From Maribacter_C sp047345145 (GTDB taxonomy: Bacteria; Bacteroidota; Bacteroidia; Flavobacteriales; Flavobacteriaceae), in NCBI RefSeq assembly GCF_047345145.1, contig NZ_JBLFER010000002.1, positions 186,001 to 250,000 of the forward strand: a stretch of 64,000 nucleotides of DNA, in the 5' to 3' direction. The position numbers and the translations under genes are program-made. Shown here piece after piece: positions 18,366 to 27,568 of this stretch. The number at the start of each line of letters is the position of its first letter. Within the stretch, counting starts at the first letter, position 1. Below the pieces are notes generated by a model. The model was not told the origin of the DNA and did not search any database. It worked only from the letters and a program-made list of their open reading frames with translations.

Positions 18366-18809
18366 ATGAAAACTTTAATTCTCACATTGTTATTTTTAAT
18401 TGGGAATAGCTGCGATCCTATTAGCAAGGAGGCTCCTGTACAAATTGCGGAAACCACTGTTGAATCCGTTGATAGTAATGACTCAAATAGCTTACCTCCA
18501 ATACAAGAAAGCATGAATCCTGGAGAAGTAACTCTGAAAATAAAGATTATGGAAGTTTTCGACTCCACCCAAGACATTTGTGGAGTTTCGCAGACTAACG
18601 TAATGAAAATGTCGGTAAAAGAAATTCTATCAAGAGGTTCCAGCATTGTTAATCTTCCCAAAAAAAATGATGAAGCTTTAATGAATTTCTTGATAGCTCC
18701 TGTTGATTTGCCTTTAAACACATTAATTGAAGCCAAAGCCAAAGAAGGACTTTGTAGAGATGCTTCAAAAACCTACTACACCATAATTTCATATAAGATT
18801 GTAGACTAG
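18366..18809 (+). CDS. Hypothetical exported protein, possible lipoprotein
   Basis: 147 residues. The N-terminus MKTLILTLLFLIGNSC resembles a lipoprotein leader, though the GNSC box is not canonical. A low-complexity acidic/serine linker (about 30-50) precedes a domain of about 95 residues with two cysteines (DICGVSQ and EGLCRDA), probably a disulfide. I do not recognise the family. It lies 44 nt before the fructokinase gene; a functional link is not evident. Confidence 0.7.
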   Translation: MKTLILTLLFLIGNSCDPISKEAPVQIAETTVESVDSNDSNSLPPIQESMNPGEVTLKIKIMEVFDSTQDICGVSQTNVMKMSVKEILSRGSSIVNLPKKNDEALMNFLIAPVDLPLNTLIEAKAKEGLCRDASKTYYTIISYKIVD

Positions 18810-18853
18810 TCTTATTTTGTCATTATCTTACCACCTTTTAGCAGTCGACTTAA

Positions 18854-19816
18854 ATGAGAAATGTATATTGTATTGGTGAACTTCTGATCGATTTTGTTGC
18901 GGAAAAACAAGGGAATGATCTTTCAAAAGCGAATGAGTTTGCAAAAAAAGCCGGAGGAGCACCTGCAAATGTTGCTTGTGCCATTTCGAAATTGGGAGGT
19001 AAAAGCAAGTTCGTAGGCTGCGTAGGTAACGACCCTTTTGGTGATTTTCTACTTGATATTTTAGAAGAAAATGACGTAGATATTTCATTAGCGCAACGTT
19101 CAAAAACATTTACCACCTTGGCATTTGTTTCTCTAGCTGAAGACGGCGAGCGCGATTTTGTTTTTAGCAGAGGTGCCGACAAAAAATTGGTATACGATTC
19201 ATCATTAAAAAATGATTTCAAAGAAAGTATAATACACCTCGGTGCTGCTACGGCATTACTAGGGGGAGATCTCGAAAAAGCATATGGGCGTTACTTTTTT
19301 GATGCCCTAACACAAGGTGCTTTTATTAGCTTTGACCCAAATTTCAGAGGTGACCTTTGGAGAGATGAAGAAGCGGTTTTTGTGAAAAAATGTATGCCCT
19401 TTATTGAAAAAGCCCATTTGTGTAAGTTCAGTCTTGAAGAAGCTCAATTGCTTTCTGGAAAAAAAGACCTTACTGAAGCGAGTAATTTTCTACATGAAGT
19501 CGGAGCAAAAATTATTGCTATCACCTTAGGTGGTGAAGGTACTTTTGTAAGCACTACAGAAATTAAAGAAATTATTCCAAGTATTAATGTAAAACCTATA
19601 GATACTACTGGGGCGGGTGATGCATTTATCGGTTGTCTGTTGCAACAAATTGCACGTCTTCAGAATCCAGATGAGGTTTTTGACGATTCTGCACTTTTAC
19701 TTAAAATGGTCAAAAACGCAAACAAAGCTGGTGCCATAACAACAACGAATTATGGGGCGATTCCATCATTACCAACTCGTGATGAGGTCTTCGATTCGTC
19801 AGAACCTCACATTTAA
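18854..19816 (+). CDS. PfkB-family carbohydrate kinase (fructokinase-like)
   Basis: 320 residues. Ribokinase-fold motifs: GELLIDF at the start, the KKAGGAPANVACAISKLGG substrate-lid region (about 35-53), GCVGNDPFGDFL, and the anion-hole/catalytic motif DTTGAGDAFIG near 252-262. The sequence best fits bacterial fructokinases that phosphorylate free fructose with ATP. The sugar cannot be fixed from motifs. The stop overlaps the end of the convergent AlbA-domain gene by 4 nt. Confidence 0.87.
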   Translation: MRNVYCIGELLIDFVAEKQGNDLSKANEFAKKAGGAPANVACAISKLGGKSKFVGCVGNDPFGDFLLDILEENDVDISLAQRSKTFTTLAFVSLAEDGERDFVFSRGADKKLVYDSSLKNDFKESIIHLGAATALLGGDLEKAYGRYFFDALTQGAFISFDPNFRGDLWRDEEAVFVKKCMPFIEKAHLCKFSLEEAQLLSGKKDLTEASNFLHEVGAKIIAITLGGEGTFVSTTEIKEIIPSINVKPIDTTGAGDAFIGCLLQQIARLQNPDEVFDDSALLLKMVKNANKAGAITTTNYGAIPSLPTRDEVFDSSEPHI

Positions 19817-20949
19817 TTATATTTTACTTTACGCAAAATACGAAGAGATTCTTTTAGGGTCTGATAAATAGTTTTATTCTGTTTTTTTAGTAAAGGTCTT
19901 GCAAATTCCATTTGATCTTTAGCTTCTTCAAAGCCATTTAAGTAACAAATCAAATACGTATCAGGAAGGTGTTTCAAGTCGTTCAATTCAGATTTAGTGA
20001 TGGCTATTTTCTTTTCTAATTTTCGCAATAATGCGTTGTTGGAATTCAAAATATGATGCAACGTTTTCTTATCATATTGTGGTGGTTCGAAAATCAAGTC
20101 ACTTTGAATTTGATAAGTGCCATTATCTGAAAAAGTAATGACTACCTTTTCTAAAGGGAAATATTTTTGTTTCTCCCCTAACCCTAATTGAACATATTCT
20201 ATTGTTGTAAAAGAATGTTCATCATACGATATAGTGACCTCGTCTAAAGTAGAGTAAAAAAGCTTCACTTGCTCGTTGATCAATTCGATATCAACTCTGG
20301 AAAAATAAGTTTCTCCTTTTACTTTTTTTTGATTCCCCGCCCAACAAACCACAAATTGCTCTTTAAAAACCTTGTAGTTACTTTCTAAATCTTTGTGTCG
20401 ATTATTGATAAAATCGATAACCCCATCCAGAGTCAATTCAATATTATTTCTGGCGTGTTGTTCTATGGTGGCTACTGCTTCGACATTGATGTCTTTCAAC
20501 TCAACATCATAAGCCTTGGGCATACTAATGCTGCCTTCTCGAAAAAAAACCATCCCTCCGTAATATTTCCAAATATTCTTTCGGAGAGCACATACCTTTC
20601 CATTAGATGTTATCGTAACTAGACCAACTACTTTCCCCTCCTCCAAATGGGGGAACGGAATATTCTCATAGGCTATTAAGGGGGGATTTTCTAAATAGGC
20701 ATTAACAAGATTCTGAATCTTACTATCATCAAAAAAATCAACTCCAACAATTTTATTGTCTTCATCTTCAACACCTACAACTATAAATGAATTATTTCGC
20801 GGATTGCTGTTTGCTAGAGCGCAAACGTGTTTCAGAAATTTGGCCTTCCCCTCCTTCTGGCCAATAGCTATAAATCGCTTTTTGTCGTAAAAACTATTCT
20901 CGTCGTTGTGCGCGAGAAGGTTTTTGACTAAAAGGCGCTTATTAATCAT
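19813..20949 (-). CDS. AlbA_2 (Schlafen-type) putative ATP-binding protein
   Basis: 378 residues. The N-terminal 145 residues match the Schlafen AlbA_2 domain: KRFIAIGQKEGKAKFLKHVCALANS, then FIVVGVEDEDNKIVGVDFFDD and LVTITSNGKVCALRKN. The remainder (about 150-378) has predicted beta strands and a charged helical end but no motif I can name. AlbA_2 proteins are often annotated as ATP-binding regulators. Its start overlaps the stop of the SDR gene upstream by 4 nt (coupled), and it converges on the fructokinase gene. Confidence 0.75.
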   Translation of the reverse strand: MINKRLLVKNLLAHNDENSFYDKKRFIAIGQKEGKAKFLKHVCALANSNPRNNSFIVVGVEDEDNKIVGVDFFDDSKIQNLVNAYLENPPLIAYENIPFPHLEEGKVVGLVTITSNGKVCALRKNIWKYYGGMVFFREGSISMPKAYDVELKDINVEAVATIEQHARNNIELTLDGVIDFINNRHKDLESNYKVFKEQFVVCWAGNQKKVKGETYFSRVDIELINEQVKLFYSTLDEVTISYDEHSFTTIEYVQLGLGEKQKYFPLEKVVITFSDNGTYQIQSDLIFEPPQYDKKTLHHILNSNNALLRKLEKKIAITKSELNDLKHLPDTYLICYLNGFEEAKDQMEFARPLLKKQNKTIYQTLKESLRILRKVKYN

Positions 20950-21701
20950 AAATTCTTATTCACAATTGTTGAAGATGCCTGAGCAGTTGGCATAACTACC
21001 AAATCTGCAATATTTACGTGATACGGGCGTGTAACCACAAAATGAATAATGTCAGCAATATCTTCTGCCTTAAGGGCTTGAAAACCCTTGTAAACAGTTT
21101 CTGCCCGTTCTGAATCACCTTTAAAACGAACATCACTAAACTCGGTTTCCACAAGTCCGGGGTTTACTGCCCCTACTCTTATTCCATGTGCATTTAAATC
21201 CAATCGCATGCCTTGATTTATGGCATCAACCGCGTGTTTGCTTGCACAATACACATTGCCTCTGGGGTATACTTCTTTTCCCGCAGTTGAACCAATATTG
21301 ATGATATGACCTGCTTTTCTGGCAACCATTTGAGGAATTATAGCTTTTGATATATATAGCAATCCCTTTACATTAATGTCTAGCATTGCATCCCAATCTT
21401 CAAGACTTCCCTCATCAATCGTATCTAGTCCATGTGCGTTTCCAGCGTTGTTAACTAAAATGTCAATTTTTGCAAAATCCTCTGGTAAAGATGTAATTGC
21501 ATTAGAAACCAACTCTTTATCCCGAACATCGAAATTTAGGGTATGCACTTTTGTTTTCGAACCAAGTTCTGATTTGAGTTCATCCAACCGCTCTTGTCGC
21601 CTCCCACATAGAATTAAACGAATTCCATTTTCGGCAAATAGTTCTGACGTAGCTTTGCCGATACCGCTTGTAGCTCCTGTTATTAATGCTGTTTTATTCA
21701 T
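20946..21701 (-). CDS. Short-chain dehydrogenase/reductase (YdfG-like)
   Basis: 251 residues. NADP-binding GATSGIGKAT (residues 8-17), RR at 38-39 favouring NADP, NNAG motif, catalytic Ser in INIGSTAG and the YCASK pair (Tyr and Lys). The overall pattern is closest to E. coli YdfG, which acts on 3-hydroxy acids and serine. It is coupled by overlap with the AlbA gene and lies 18 nt downstream of the aldo/keto reductase gene, so the three probably form one operon. Confidence 0.88.
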   Translation of the reverse strand: MNKTALITGATSGIGKATSELFAENGIRLILCGRRQERLDELKSELGSKTKVHTLNFDVRDKELVSNAITSLPEDFAKIDILVNNAGNAHGLDTIDEGSLEDWDAMLDINVKGLLYISKAIIPQMVARKAGHIINIGSTAGKEVYPRGNVYCASKHAVDAINQGMRLDLNAHGIRVGAVNPGLVETEFSDVRFKGDSERAETVYKGFQALKAEDIADIIHFVVTRPYHVNIADLVVMPTAQASSTIVNKNL

Positions 21702-21719
21702 TTAATGTTGTTCTTTAAT

Positions 21720-22595
21720 TTATGGGACTTCATGTCCTTTACTAGCTTCTAAAAGTAGAAACCAGTCTTCTAATTCTAAATCTATTTGAGTGGCTTCCAT
21801 GGATGCCTTTAATCGTTCTTTTGAAGCAGTACCCACAACCGGAAACACTCCTGAAGGATGTTTTAAAATCCACGCCAACAACAATTGGTCAGCAGTTGCA
21901 TTATACTTTGTTAGTAAGGGTTCAATAGATTTAGAAATTCGCTTTGTTTGTGAATTATCTTCTCGAAAATAGGATCCTAACGGACTCCAAGACATCGCCA
22001 TTCGCTCCTTTATCAGGCAGTCATCTAAAGAACCATCATACATCACTTCGTTCGCTGTCAATGAAAATTCTACTTGATTTCCTGAAACTGGAATTGCAGT
22101 CTCTAGCACCGCTATTTGTGTAGGGTTGAAGTTCGACACGCCAAAGGACTTGATTTTTCCATCTTCCAATAACCTTGAAATAGCTTCAGCAATTGGTTCG
22201 GGATTTAGCAATGGACTAGGGCGGTGTAATAAAAAAAGATCCAGATATTCTGTTTTTAAGTTTTCAAGAGATTGTTCAGCAGACCTGATGATGTAGTCTT
22301 TGGAATAATCATAATGTTTGACCTTATTTGACCTTGAATCATCAACCATTTGTATACCACATTTAGTGATGAATTGCACCTTATCTCTTTGAATATTGCT
22401 TTGAGCAAATGCATTTCCGTAGTCTTTTTCAGTTGAATACCCCCCGTAAATATCGGCATGGTCGAAGGTTGAAATACCTTGTTCCACACAAAAGTGTATC
22501 AGTTCAGTCATTTCTTCGGTATCGAATTTTTTACCCCAACGGCCCCAGGTCATGGTTCCTGCAATAATCTTTGAAAAGTCTTTTTTATCTCCCAT
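21720..22595 (-). CDS. Aldo/keto reductase
   Basis: 291 residues, TIM barrel. Catalytic set: Asp and Tyr in TFDHADIYGGY, Lys in FITKCGIQ, His in LFLLHRPSPLL. The sequence resembles E. coli YdhF. It should reduce aldehydes or ketones with NADPH; the substrate is unknown. First gene of the minus-strand run AKR-SDR-AlbA. Confidence 0.9.
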   Translation of the reverse strand: MGDKKDFSKIIAGTMTWGRWGKKFDTEEMTELIHFCVEQGISTFDHADIYGGYSTEKDYGNAFAQSNIQRDKVQFITKCGIQMVDDSRSNKVKHYDYSKDYIIRSAEQSLENLKTEYLDLFLLHRPSPLLNPEPIAEAISRLLEDGKIKSFGVSNFNPTQIAVLETAIPVSGNQVEFSLTANEVMYDGSLDDCLIKERMAMSWSPLGSYFREDNSQTKRISKSIEPLLTKYNATADQLLLAWILKHPSGVFPVVGTASKERLKASMEATQIDLELEDWFLLLEASKGHEVP

Positions 22596-22950
22596 AGGTT
22601 GGTGAAATTATAAAATAATATGGCAATTTTAGGTAGGAATTTACCGATTTTAAGCTTCTTTTATTTTTCCTATCTTTCGAAAGTTTCATTGTGTAAAAAT
22701 CTATTCATTAAAATGTTAAAAAAGAAATCGTGACCGAAATACTCGCTACCCCTCGAAGAATGGATATTTTGAAATTTACCAATAGTCATGAAATGATTCA
22801 AAAAAACTGTAAATCCCTTAAAAACTTCATAAAAATAAAGGGATACCGAATTTTTTAACCAATCGTTAACAGCTACTCAATGAATAAATTTTCAATTTGC
22901 ACCACCATAAAAAGGTAAACCAATCAGTACCTGAAATTTTAAATGTATAT
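22596..22950. other. Spacer between aldo/keto reductase and Bat operon
   Basis: 355 bp of divergent control region. It holds a weak inverted repeat ATCCCTT/AAGGGAT (22813-22844) followed by a T-run, and a short TTAAC/GTTAA repeat near 22855. TCAATTTG, one mismatch from a -7 box, is at about 22890 and could drive the Bat operon. A 32-codon frame in the centre is not convincing. Confidence 0.4.
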
Positions 22951-23952
22951 ATGGAAGAAAATACTACTGTTGACATTAGCGCAGTAAATGAAAAAATAGC
23001 ACAAGAAAGCGCTTTTATTGATTTATTGATTTTGGAGATGAACAAGGTAATCGTTGGTCAAAAACATATGATCGAACGATTACTCATCGGACTTTTAGGC
23101 CAGGGTCATATTCTACTGGAAGGTGTGCCCGGGCTTGCAAAAACCTTAGCCATCAATACACTTTCGAAAGCCGTTAAAGGAGAGTTCAGTCGTATTCAGT
23201 TTACACCTGACTTGTTGCCTGCGGATGTAGTGGGCACCATGATTTACAATATGAAGGTCAATGATTTTTCTATCAAGAAGGGGCCTATTTTCGCCAACTT
23301 TGTTTTGGCTGATGAAATCAACCGTGCACCGGCGAAAGTACAATCGGCTTTGCTTGAAGCAATGCAAGAAAAACAAGTAACCATTGGTGATGAGACTTTT
23401 ATTTTAGACAAGCCTTTTTTAGTTATGGCTACCCAAAACCCTGTAGAGCAAGAAGGAACTTACCCATTGCCTGAGGCGCAAGTCGACCGTTTTATGTTGA
23501 AAACGGTTATCGACTACCCAAAGATGAATGAAGAGCAAATGATTATGCGTCAGAATTTGAAGGGAGCTTACGATGAGGTAAAACCTGTGGTAACGCTTAA
23601 GCAAATCTTGAGTGCGCAACAGGCGGTTCGTGAAGTCTATATGGATGAAAAAATAGAAAAGTACATTCTAGATATCGTATTTGCCACGCGTTATCCTGAG
23701 AAATACAATCTTGAAAATTTAAAGCCGCTAATTAGTTTTGGAGCATCTCCTCGTGGAAGTATTAACCTCGGAACGGCTGCCAAATGCTATGCCTTTATCA
23801 AGAGAAGAGGCTATGTAGTACCCGAAGATGTTCGAGCTGTCGTACACGACGTACTAAGACATCGTATAGGCATTACCTATGAGGCAGAGGCTGAAAACAT
23901 AACTTCCGAAGAAATTATCAATAAGATAGTTAACGAAATTGAAGTACCCTAA
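22951..23952 (+). CDS. moxR: MoxR-family AAA ATPase of the Bat operon
   Basis: 333 residues from the ATG at 22951; a further-upstream non-ATG start adds 18 residues with no family match. Walker A GVPGLAKT, Walker B LADEINRAP, sensor NPVEQEGTYPLPEAQVDRF and SFGASPRG are clear. MoxR ATPases act as chaperones for von Willebrand A proteins, here probably BatA/BatB. First gene of an eight-gene run; a palindromic repeat separates it from the DUF58 gene. Confidence 0.93.
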   Translation: MEENTTVDISAVNEKIAQESAFIDLLILEMNKVIVGQKHMIERLLIGLLGQGHILLEGVPGLAKTLAINTLSKAVKGEFSRIQFTPDLLPADVVGTMIYNMKVNDFSIKKGPIFANFVLADEINRAPAKVQSALLEAMQEKQVTIGDETFILDKPFLVMATQNPVEQEGTYPLPEAQVDRFMLKTVIDYPKMNEEQMIMRQNLKGAYDEVKPVVTLKQILSAQQAVREVYMDEKIEKYILDIVFATRYPEKYNLENLKPLISFGASPRGSINLGTAAKCYAFIKRRGYVVPEDVRAVVHDVLRHRIGITYEAEAENITSEEIINKIVNEIEVP

Positions 23953-23960
23953 AAACAGTT

Positions 23961-24016
23961 AGCAGTAGCAGTGGGCAGTAATCTTCTGAAATTACACCTG
24001 CCTACTGCTACTGGAT
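23961..24016. repeat. Palindromic dispersed-type repeat between moxR and DUF58
   Basis: AGTAGCAGTGGGCAG pairs with CTGCCTACTGCTACT, with an inner TAAT/ATTA stem. It has one mismatch pair in the long stem and is followed by another partial copy (ACTGCTCACTG). It looks like a mobile-type junk repeat inside an operon. Confidence 0.65.
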
Positions 24017-24032
24017 ACTGCTCACTGAATTC

Positions 24033-24899
24033 ATGGATACTAAAGAATTACTTAAAAAAGTTCGTAAAATCGAGATAAAGACACGTCGTCTTTCCGACCA
24101 TATTTTTGGTGGGGAATACCACTCTACCTTTAAAGGTCGTGGTATGACCTTTAGTGAGGTTCGCCAGTATCAATTTGGTGATGATGTTCGAAGTATCGAC
24201 TGGAATGTCACCGCTCGTTATAATGAGCCTTATGTAAAAGTTTTTGAAGAGGAGCGTGAACTGACAATGATGTTGATGGTTGACGTGAGTGGTTCAGAAC
24301 TCTTCGGAACCTCCAATCAAATCAAAAAAGAAATCATTACCGAAATATCTGCCACACTTGCTTTCTCGGCACTACAGAATAATGATAAGGCAGGTTTGAT
24401 ACTCTTTTCTGATGAAGTTGAGCTTTTTATTCCTCCGAAAAAAGGAAAAAGCCATGTACTCAGAATCATTCGTGAGCTTTTGGAATTCAAACCAAAAAGC
24501 AATAAAACAGATATCGCCGGGGCTTTGAAGTATCTCACTAATGTAATGAAGAAAAAAGCCATTGTTTTTGTGCTTTCCGATTTCATTGCTGAGGATTATG
24601 AGCGAACAATGAAAATCATAGGAAACAAACATGATGTAACCGGCATTCGTGTTTATGATGAGCGAGAGGAATCGATCCCCAATTTAGGAATGGTACAAAT
24701 GCAAGATTTTGAAACCGGAAAGATTCAACTGGTTAATACACAATCAAAAAGTGTCCGAAATGCCTACTCCAACTATCATCGTGAGCGTGTTGCGTATTTC
24801 AAAGAAACTTTCACCAAATCAGGTTCGGGAGTTTTAGATTGTCGAGTAGATGAGAGCTATGTAAAAAAATTATTGGGTTATTTTAAGCGAAGAGGATAG
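24033..24899 (+). CDS. DUF58 domain protein
   Basis: 288 residues. The DUF58 signature is present: FKGRGMTFSEVRQYQFGDDVRSIDWNVTAR, here around residues 30-60. It is followed by a vWA-like region with a MIDAS-like DVSGSE (near 90). No membrane segment. In Bat/MoxR operons the DUF58 protein works beside MoxR. Its stop is directly followed by the next ATG. Confidence 0.92.
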   Translation: MDTKELLKKVRKIEIKTRRLSDHIFGGEYHSTFKGRGMTFSEVRQYQFGDDVRSIDWNVTARYNEPYVKVFEEERELTMMLMVDVSGSELFGTSNQIKKEIITEISATLAFSALQNNDKAGLILFSDEVELFIPPKKGKSHVLRIIRELLEFKPKSNKTDIAGALKYLTNVMKKKAIVFVLSDFIAEDYERTMKIIGNKHDVTGIRVYDEREESIPNLGMVQMQDFETGKIQLVNTQSKSVRNAYSNYHRERVAYFKETFTKSGSGVLDCRVDESYVKKLLGYFKRRG

Positions 24900-26567
24900 A
24901 TGCTAATGAGGAATGAAAAATTGAAAATTGAAAATTGTAATCACCTACTAAGGTGGAACGCTGCTTTATGCTTTTTTCTCTCTTTTGCTTTCTCCGGATA
25001 TGCCCAATCTACACCGAAAATCACTTCTGAAATTGATACTACATTTATTAAAATTGGCGAACAGATTATTTGGACAGTTACCGTCGAAGTCGATTCAACC
25101 AAAAATGTAATCTTTCCTGAAGGACAGACCTTTTCGCCTTTAGAAACTGTTGAAGCTTTTAAAACAGATACTACGAGAAAAAAGGATAGGTTTACCCTTG
25201 AAAAATCATATGCGCTTACCCAATTTGACTCGGGTTCTTATAAACTCCCCATGCAACGTATTGATATTGAGGGCCAGGGCTTTTTTACAGATTCTTCACG
25301 AATCAATGTAGCCACCGTAACGGTTGATACGCTCAATCAAAAAATGTATGACATCAAAGACCTGATGGTAGTTGAAAAAAGTCATTCAGGTTGGTGGAAA
25401 ATAGCCTTATGGGTTTTACTTGGTTTGGCTATTCTAGCAGGATTGTTCTATTGGTTCGTATTCCGTAAAAAGCCGTTGACCGAAGAGGAAAAAGTGGCTA
25501 TGCTTCCTCCGTACGACCGTGCGATGTTGGAGTTGAAAAAATTGGAGAATTCGAAATACCTTATTCAAGATGAATATAAAAAATACTATTCCGAATTAAC
25601 GGATATTGTGCGCTCCTATTTAGAGGAAGATGTAAATGTATCCGCCTTAGAAAGTACTACCGACCAGCTTATCGAAAAATTGGAATTAATGACCGATTCA
25701 GGCGAATTGGAATTGGACAAAGACACGATTTCTCAATTCAAAAGAATACTTCAAACTGCAGATTTGGTCAAATTTGCAAAATCAAAACCTGATACTTCAG
25801 TTGCAGAGCAGGACAGAAAATCTATCGAGAACATTGTAGAGAAAACGCATGAAGCTCTCCCAGAACCTACGGAAGAAGAGTTAATGCAGCAAGCAGAATA
25901 CCTTGAAGAACTAGAAAAGAAAAAACAAAAGAAACGAATCATTATTGCGGCTGTAAGTTTAGCAGGTCTAATCTTCATATCTGTAATCGCAGCTTCAGCA
26001 TATTTTGGTTTTCAGTATACGAAAGATACGATTTTAGGGCATCCTACTAAAGAATTATTAGATGGTGAATGGGTAAGAAGTTCTTATGGGTATCCTCCTG
26101 TTATTTTAGAAACACCTAAGGTTTTAGTGCGCGAAGAGGTTAAGCTTCCGCCCGAGGCGCAAGCGCAAATTAAAGAGTTACAGGTATTCGGTTATCGCAG
26201 TTCCATAGGTTTATTCACCATGGTTAGCTCTTCAATGTCGTTGGTCAATCCTGAACAAGAACCTGAATTTGAGCAATCTATTGAAGCAACCATTAAAGAA
26301 TTTGAAAAAAATGGAGCTAAAAATATTATCACAAAGCAAGAAGAATTTAAAACCATTTCAGGTGTAACTGGCATCAAAGTTTTTGGAAGTGGAAAATTTT
26401 CAGTTCCAGAATCTAAAGAATTGATTCGAGGAAAATATACCTTAATCATGTTTGGGGGAAAAGGTTTTCAGCAGCAGGTAATTCTAACATGGTTAGATGA
26501 CGACACCTATGCCCAAGAGATTGTAGATAGAATTTTAGCAACCCTAGAAGTAAAATTAGAATCCTAA
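24900..26567 (+). CDS. DUF4381-like Bat operon protein with extra C-terminal domain
   Basis: 555 residues. A signal sequence (CFFLSFAFSGYAQ) follows a long atypical N-terminus; ATG at 24900 or 24906. Residues about 40-150 are a beta domain, about 164-190 a transmembrane helix, then a cytoplasmic region with YDRAMLELKKLE and SYLEEDVNVSALEST that resembles the DUF4381 protein of MoxR operons. A second transmembrane helix (about 345-370) precedes an extracytoplasmic C-terminal domain (about 385-555) that I do not recognise. The usual family is much shorter. It overlaps batA by one base pair. Confidence 0.75.
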   Translation: MLMRNEKLKIENCNHLLRWNAALCFFLSFAFSGYAQSTPKITSEIDTTFIKIGEQIIWTVTVEVDSTKNVIFPEGQTFSPLETVEAFKTDTTRKKDRFTLEKSYALTQFDSGSYKLPMQRIDIEGQGFFTDSSRINVATVTVDTLNQKMYDIKDLMVVEKSHSGWWKIALWVLLGLAILAGLFYWFVFRKKPLTEEEKVAMLPPYDRAMLELKKLENSKYLIQDEYKKYYSELTDIVRSYLEEDVNVSALESTTDQLIEKLELMTDSGELELDKDTISQFKRILQTADLVKFAKSKPDTSVAEQDRKSIENIVEKTHEALPEPTEEELMQQAEYLEELEKKKQKKRIIIAAVSLAGLIFISVIAASAYFGFQYTKDTILGHPTKELLDGEWVRSSYGYPPVILETPKVLVREEVKLPPEAQAQIKELQVFGYRSSIGLFTMVSSSMSLVNPEQEPEFEQSIEATIKEFEKNGAKNIITKQEEFKTISGVTGIKVFGSGKFSVPESKELIRGKYTLIMFGGKGFQQQVILTWLDDDTYAQEIVDRILATLEVKLES

Positions 26568-27565
26568 TGTTTAAAGATATTCAATTTGCGAATCCAGATT
26601 TCTTTTGGTTGCTTCTACTGCTTCCTCTGGCTGCGCTGTGGTACTTTTTTAAACGTAAAGAGCAAACACCATCACTTAAAATATCAACGATAAAAGGGTT
26701 TTCTTCTCAAGGATTTCTTCCGAAGTTAAAACCGCTATTATTCCTATTACGCCTTTTGGCCTTGACGGCGATAATTGTTGCCATAGCGAGACCACAAACC
26801 AAAGACGTATCTACAAGAACCAAAACTACAAAGGGAATCGATATTGTAATGGCAATTGATGTTTCTTCAAGTATGCTGGCTAGAGATTTGAAACCTAATC
26901 GTTTGTCGGCATTAAAAAAGGTTGCGGCAGATTTCATACGTAAACGCCCGAATGACAGAATAGGATTGGTTGCATATGCTGGAGAAGGCTATACAAAAAC
27001 CCCGATTACAAGTGATAAATCGATTGTTTTGAGTGCCCTTCGTGAAATCACATATGGACAATTGAACGACGGAACAGCTATCGGAATGGGTCTGGCAACT
27101 TCGGTAAACCGTCTAAAGGAGAGTAAAGCAATTAGCAAGATTATCATTTTATTAACGGACGGTGTCAACAATTCTGGCTTTATTGAACCTCAAACAGCAG
27201 CGGACTTGGCGATTGAATTCGATATCAAGACCTATACAATAGGTTTAGGAACTAATGGAAACGCATTATCGCCAGTTTCTTATAATGCAGATGGCTCATT
27301 CAGATACGGTATGCGTCAAGTAGAAATTGATGAAGAGCTATTGAAAGATATTGCAAAAGTTACTGGAGGAAAATATTTTAGAGCCACCAATAATGAAAAG
27401 CTTGAAGAGATTTACGACGAAATCAACAAGTTAGAGAAAACGGAAATCGAGGAGTTCAAATATACCCGATACGAAGAAAAGTTTCGCCCTTGGATATTCT
27501 TGGCAGGCGTGCTATTACTCTTAGAGTGGATTTTGAGAAATACCTTATTCCGAAGTTTTATATAG
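26567..27565 (+). CDS. batA: BatA: von Willebrand factor A membrane protein
   Basis: 332 residues. Two N-terminal transmembrane helices flank about residue 10 and 57-80, then a vWA domain with MIDAS DVSSSM (near 98), TDGVNNSG and DGSFRYG, and a C-terminal helix. Bat proteins were named for aerotolerance in Bacteroides; the vWA domain probably binds partners through a metal. It starts inside the previous stop codon (TAATG) and is 3 nt from batB. Confidence 0.93.
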   Translation: MFKDIQFANPDFFWLLLLLPLAALWYFFKRKEQTPSLKISTIKGFSSQGFLPKLKPLLFLLRLLALTAIIVAIARPQTKDVSTRTKTTKGIDIVMAIDVSSSMLARDLKPNRLSALKKVAADFIRKRPNDRIGLVAYAGEGYTKTPITSDKSIVLSALREITYGQLNDGTAIGMGLATSVNRLKESKAISKIIILLTDGVNNSGFIEPQTAADLAIEFDIKTYTIGLGTNGNALSPVSYNADGSFRYGMRQVEIDEELLKDIAKVTGGKYFRATNNEKLEEIYDEINKLEKTEIEEFKYTRYEEKFRPWIFLAGVLLLLEWILRNTLFRSFI

Positions 27566-27568
27566 ACT

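Noticed and set aside
20630..20660. GC-rich CCCCTCCTCCAAATGGGGG stretch in the AlbA gene as a third REP copy
   Set aside because: It codes for conserved-looking residues (IPFPHLEEGKVVG) in frame and lacks the shared AAAAGTCCTCCCC start.
22755..22860. 32-codon frame before moxR
   Set aside because: No start context, no family features, AT-rich chance frame.
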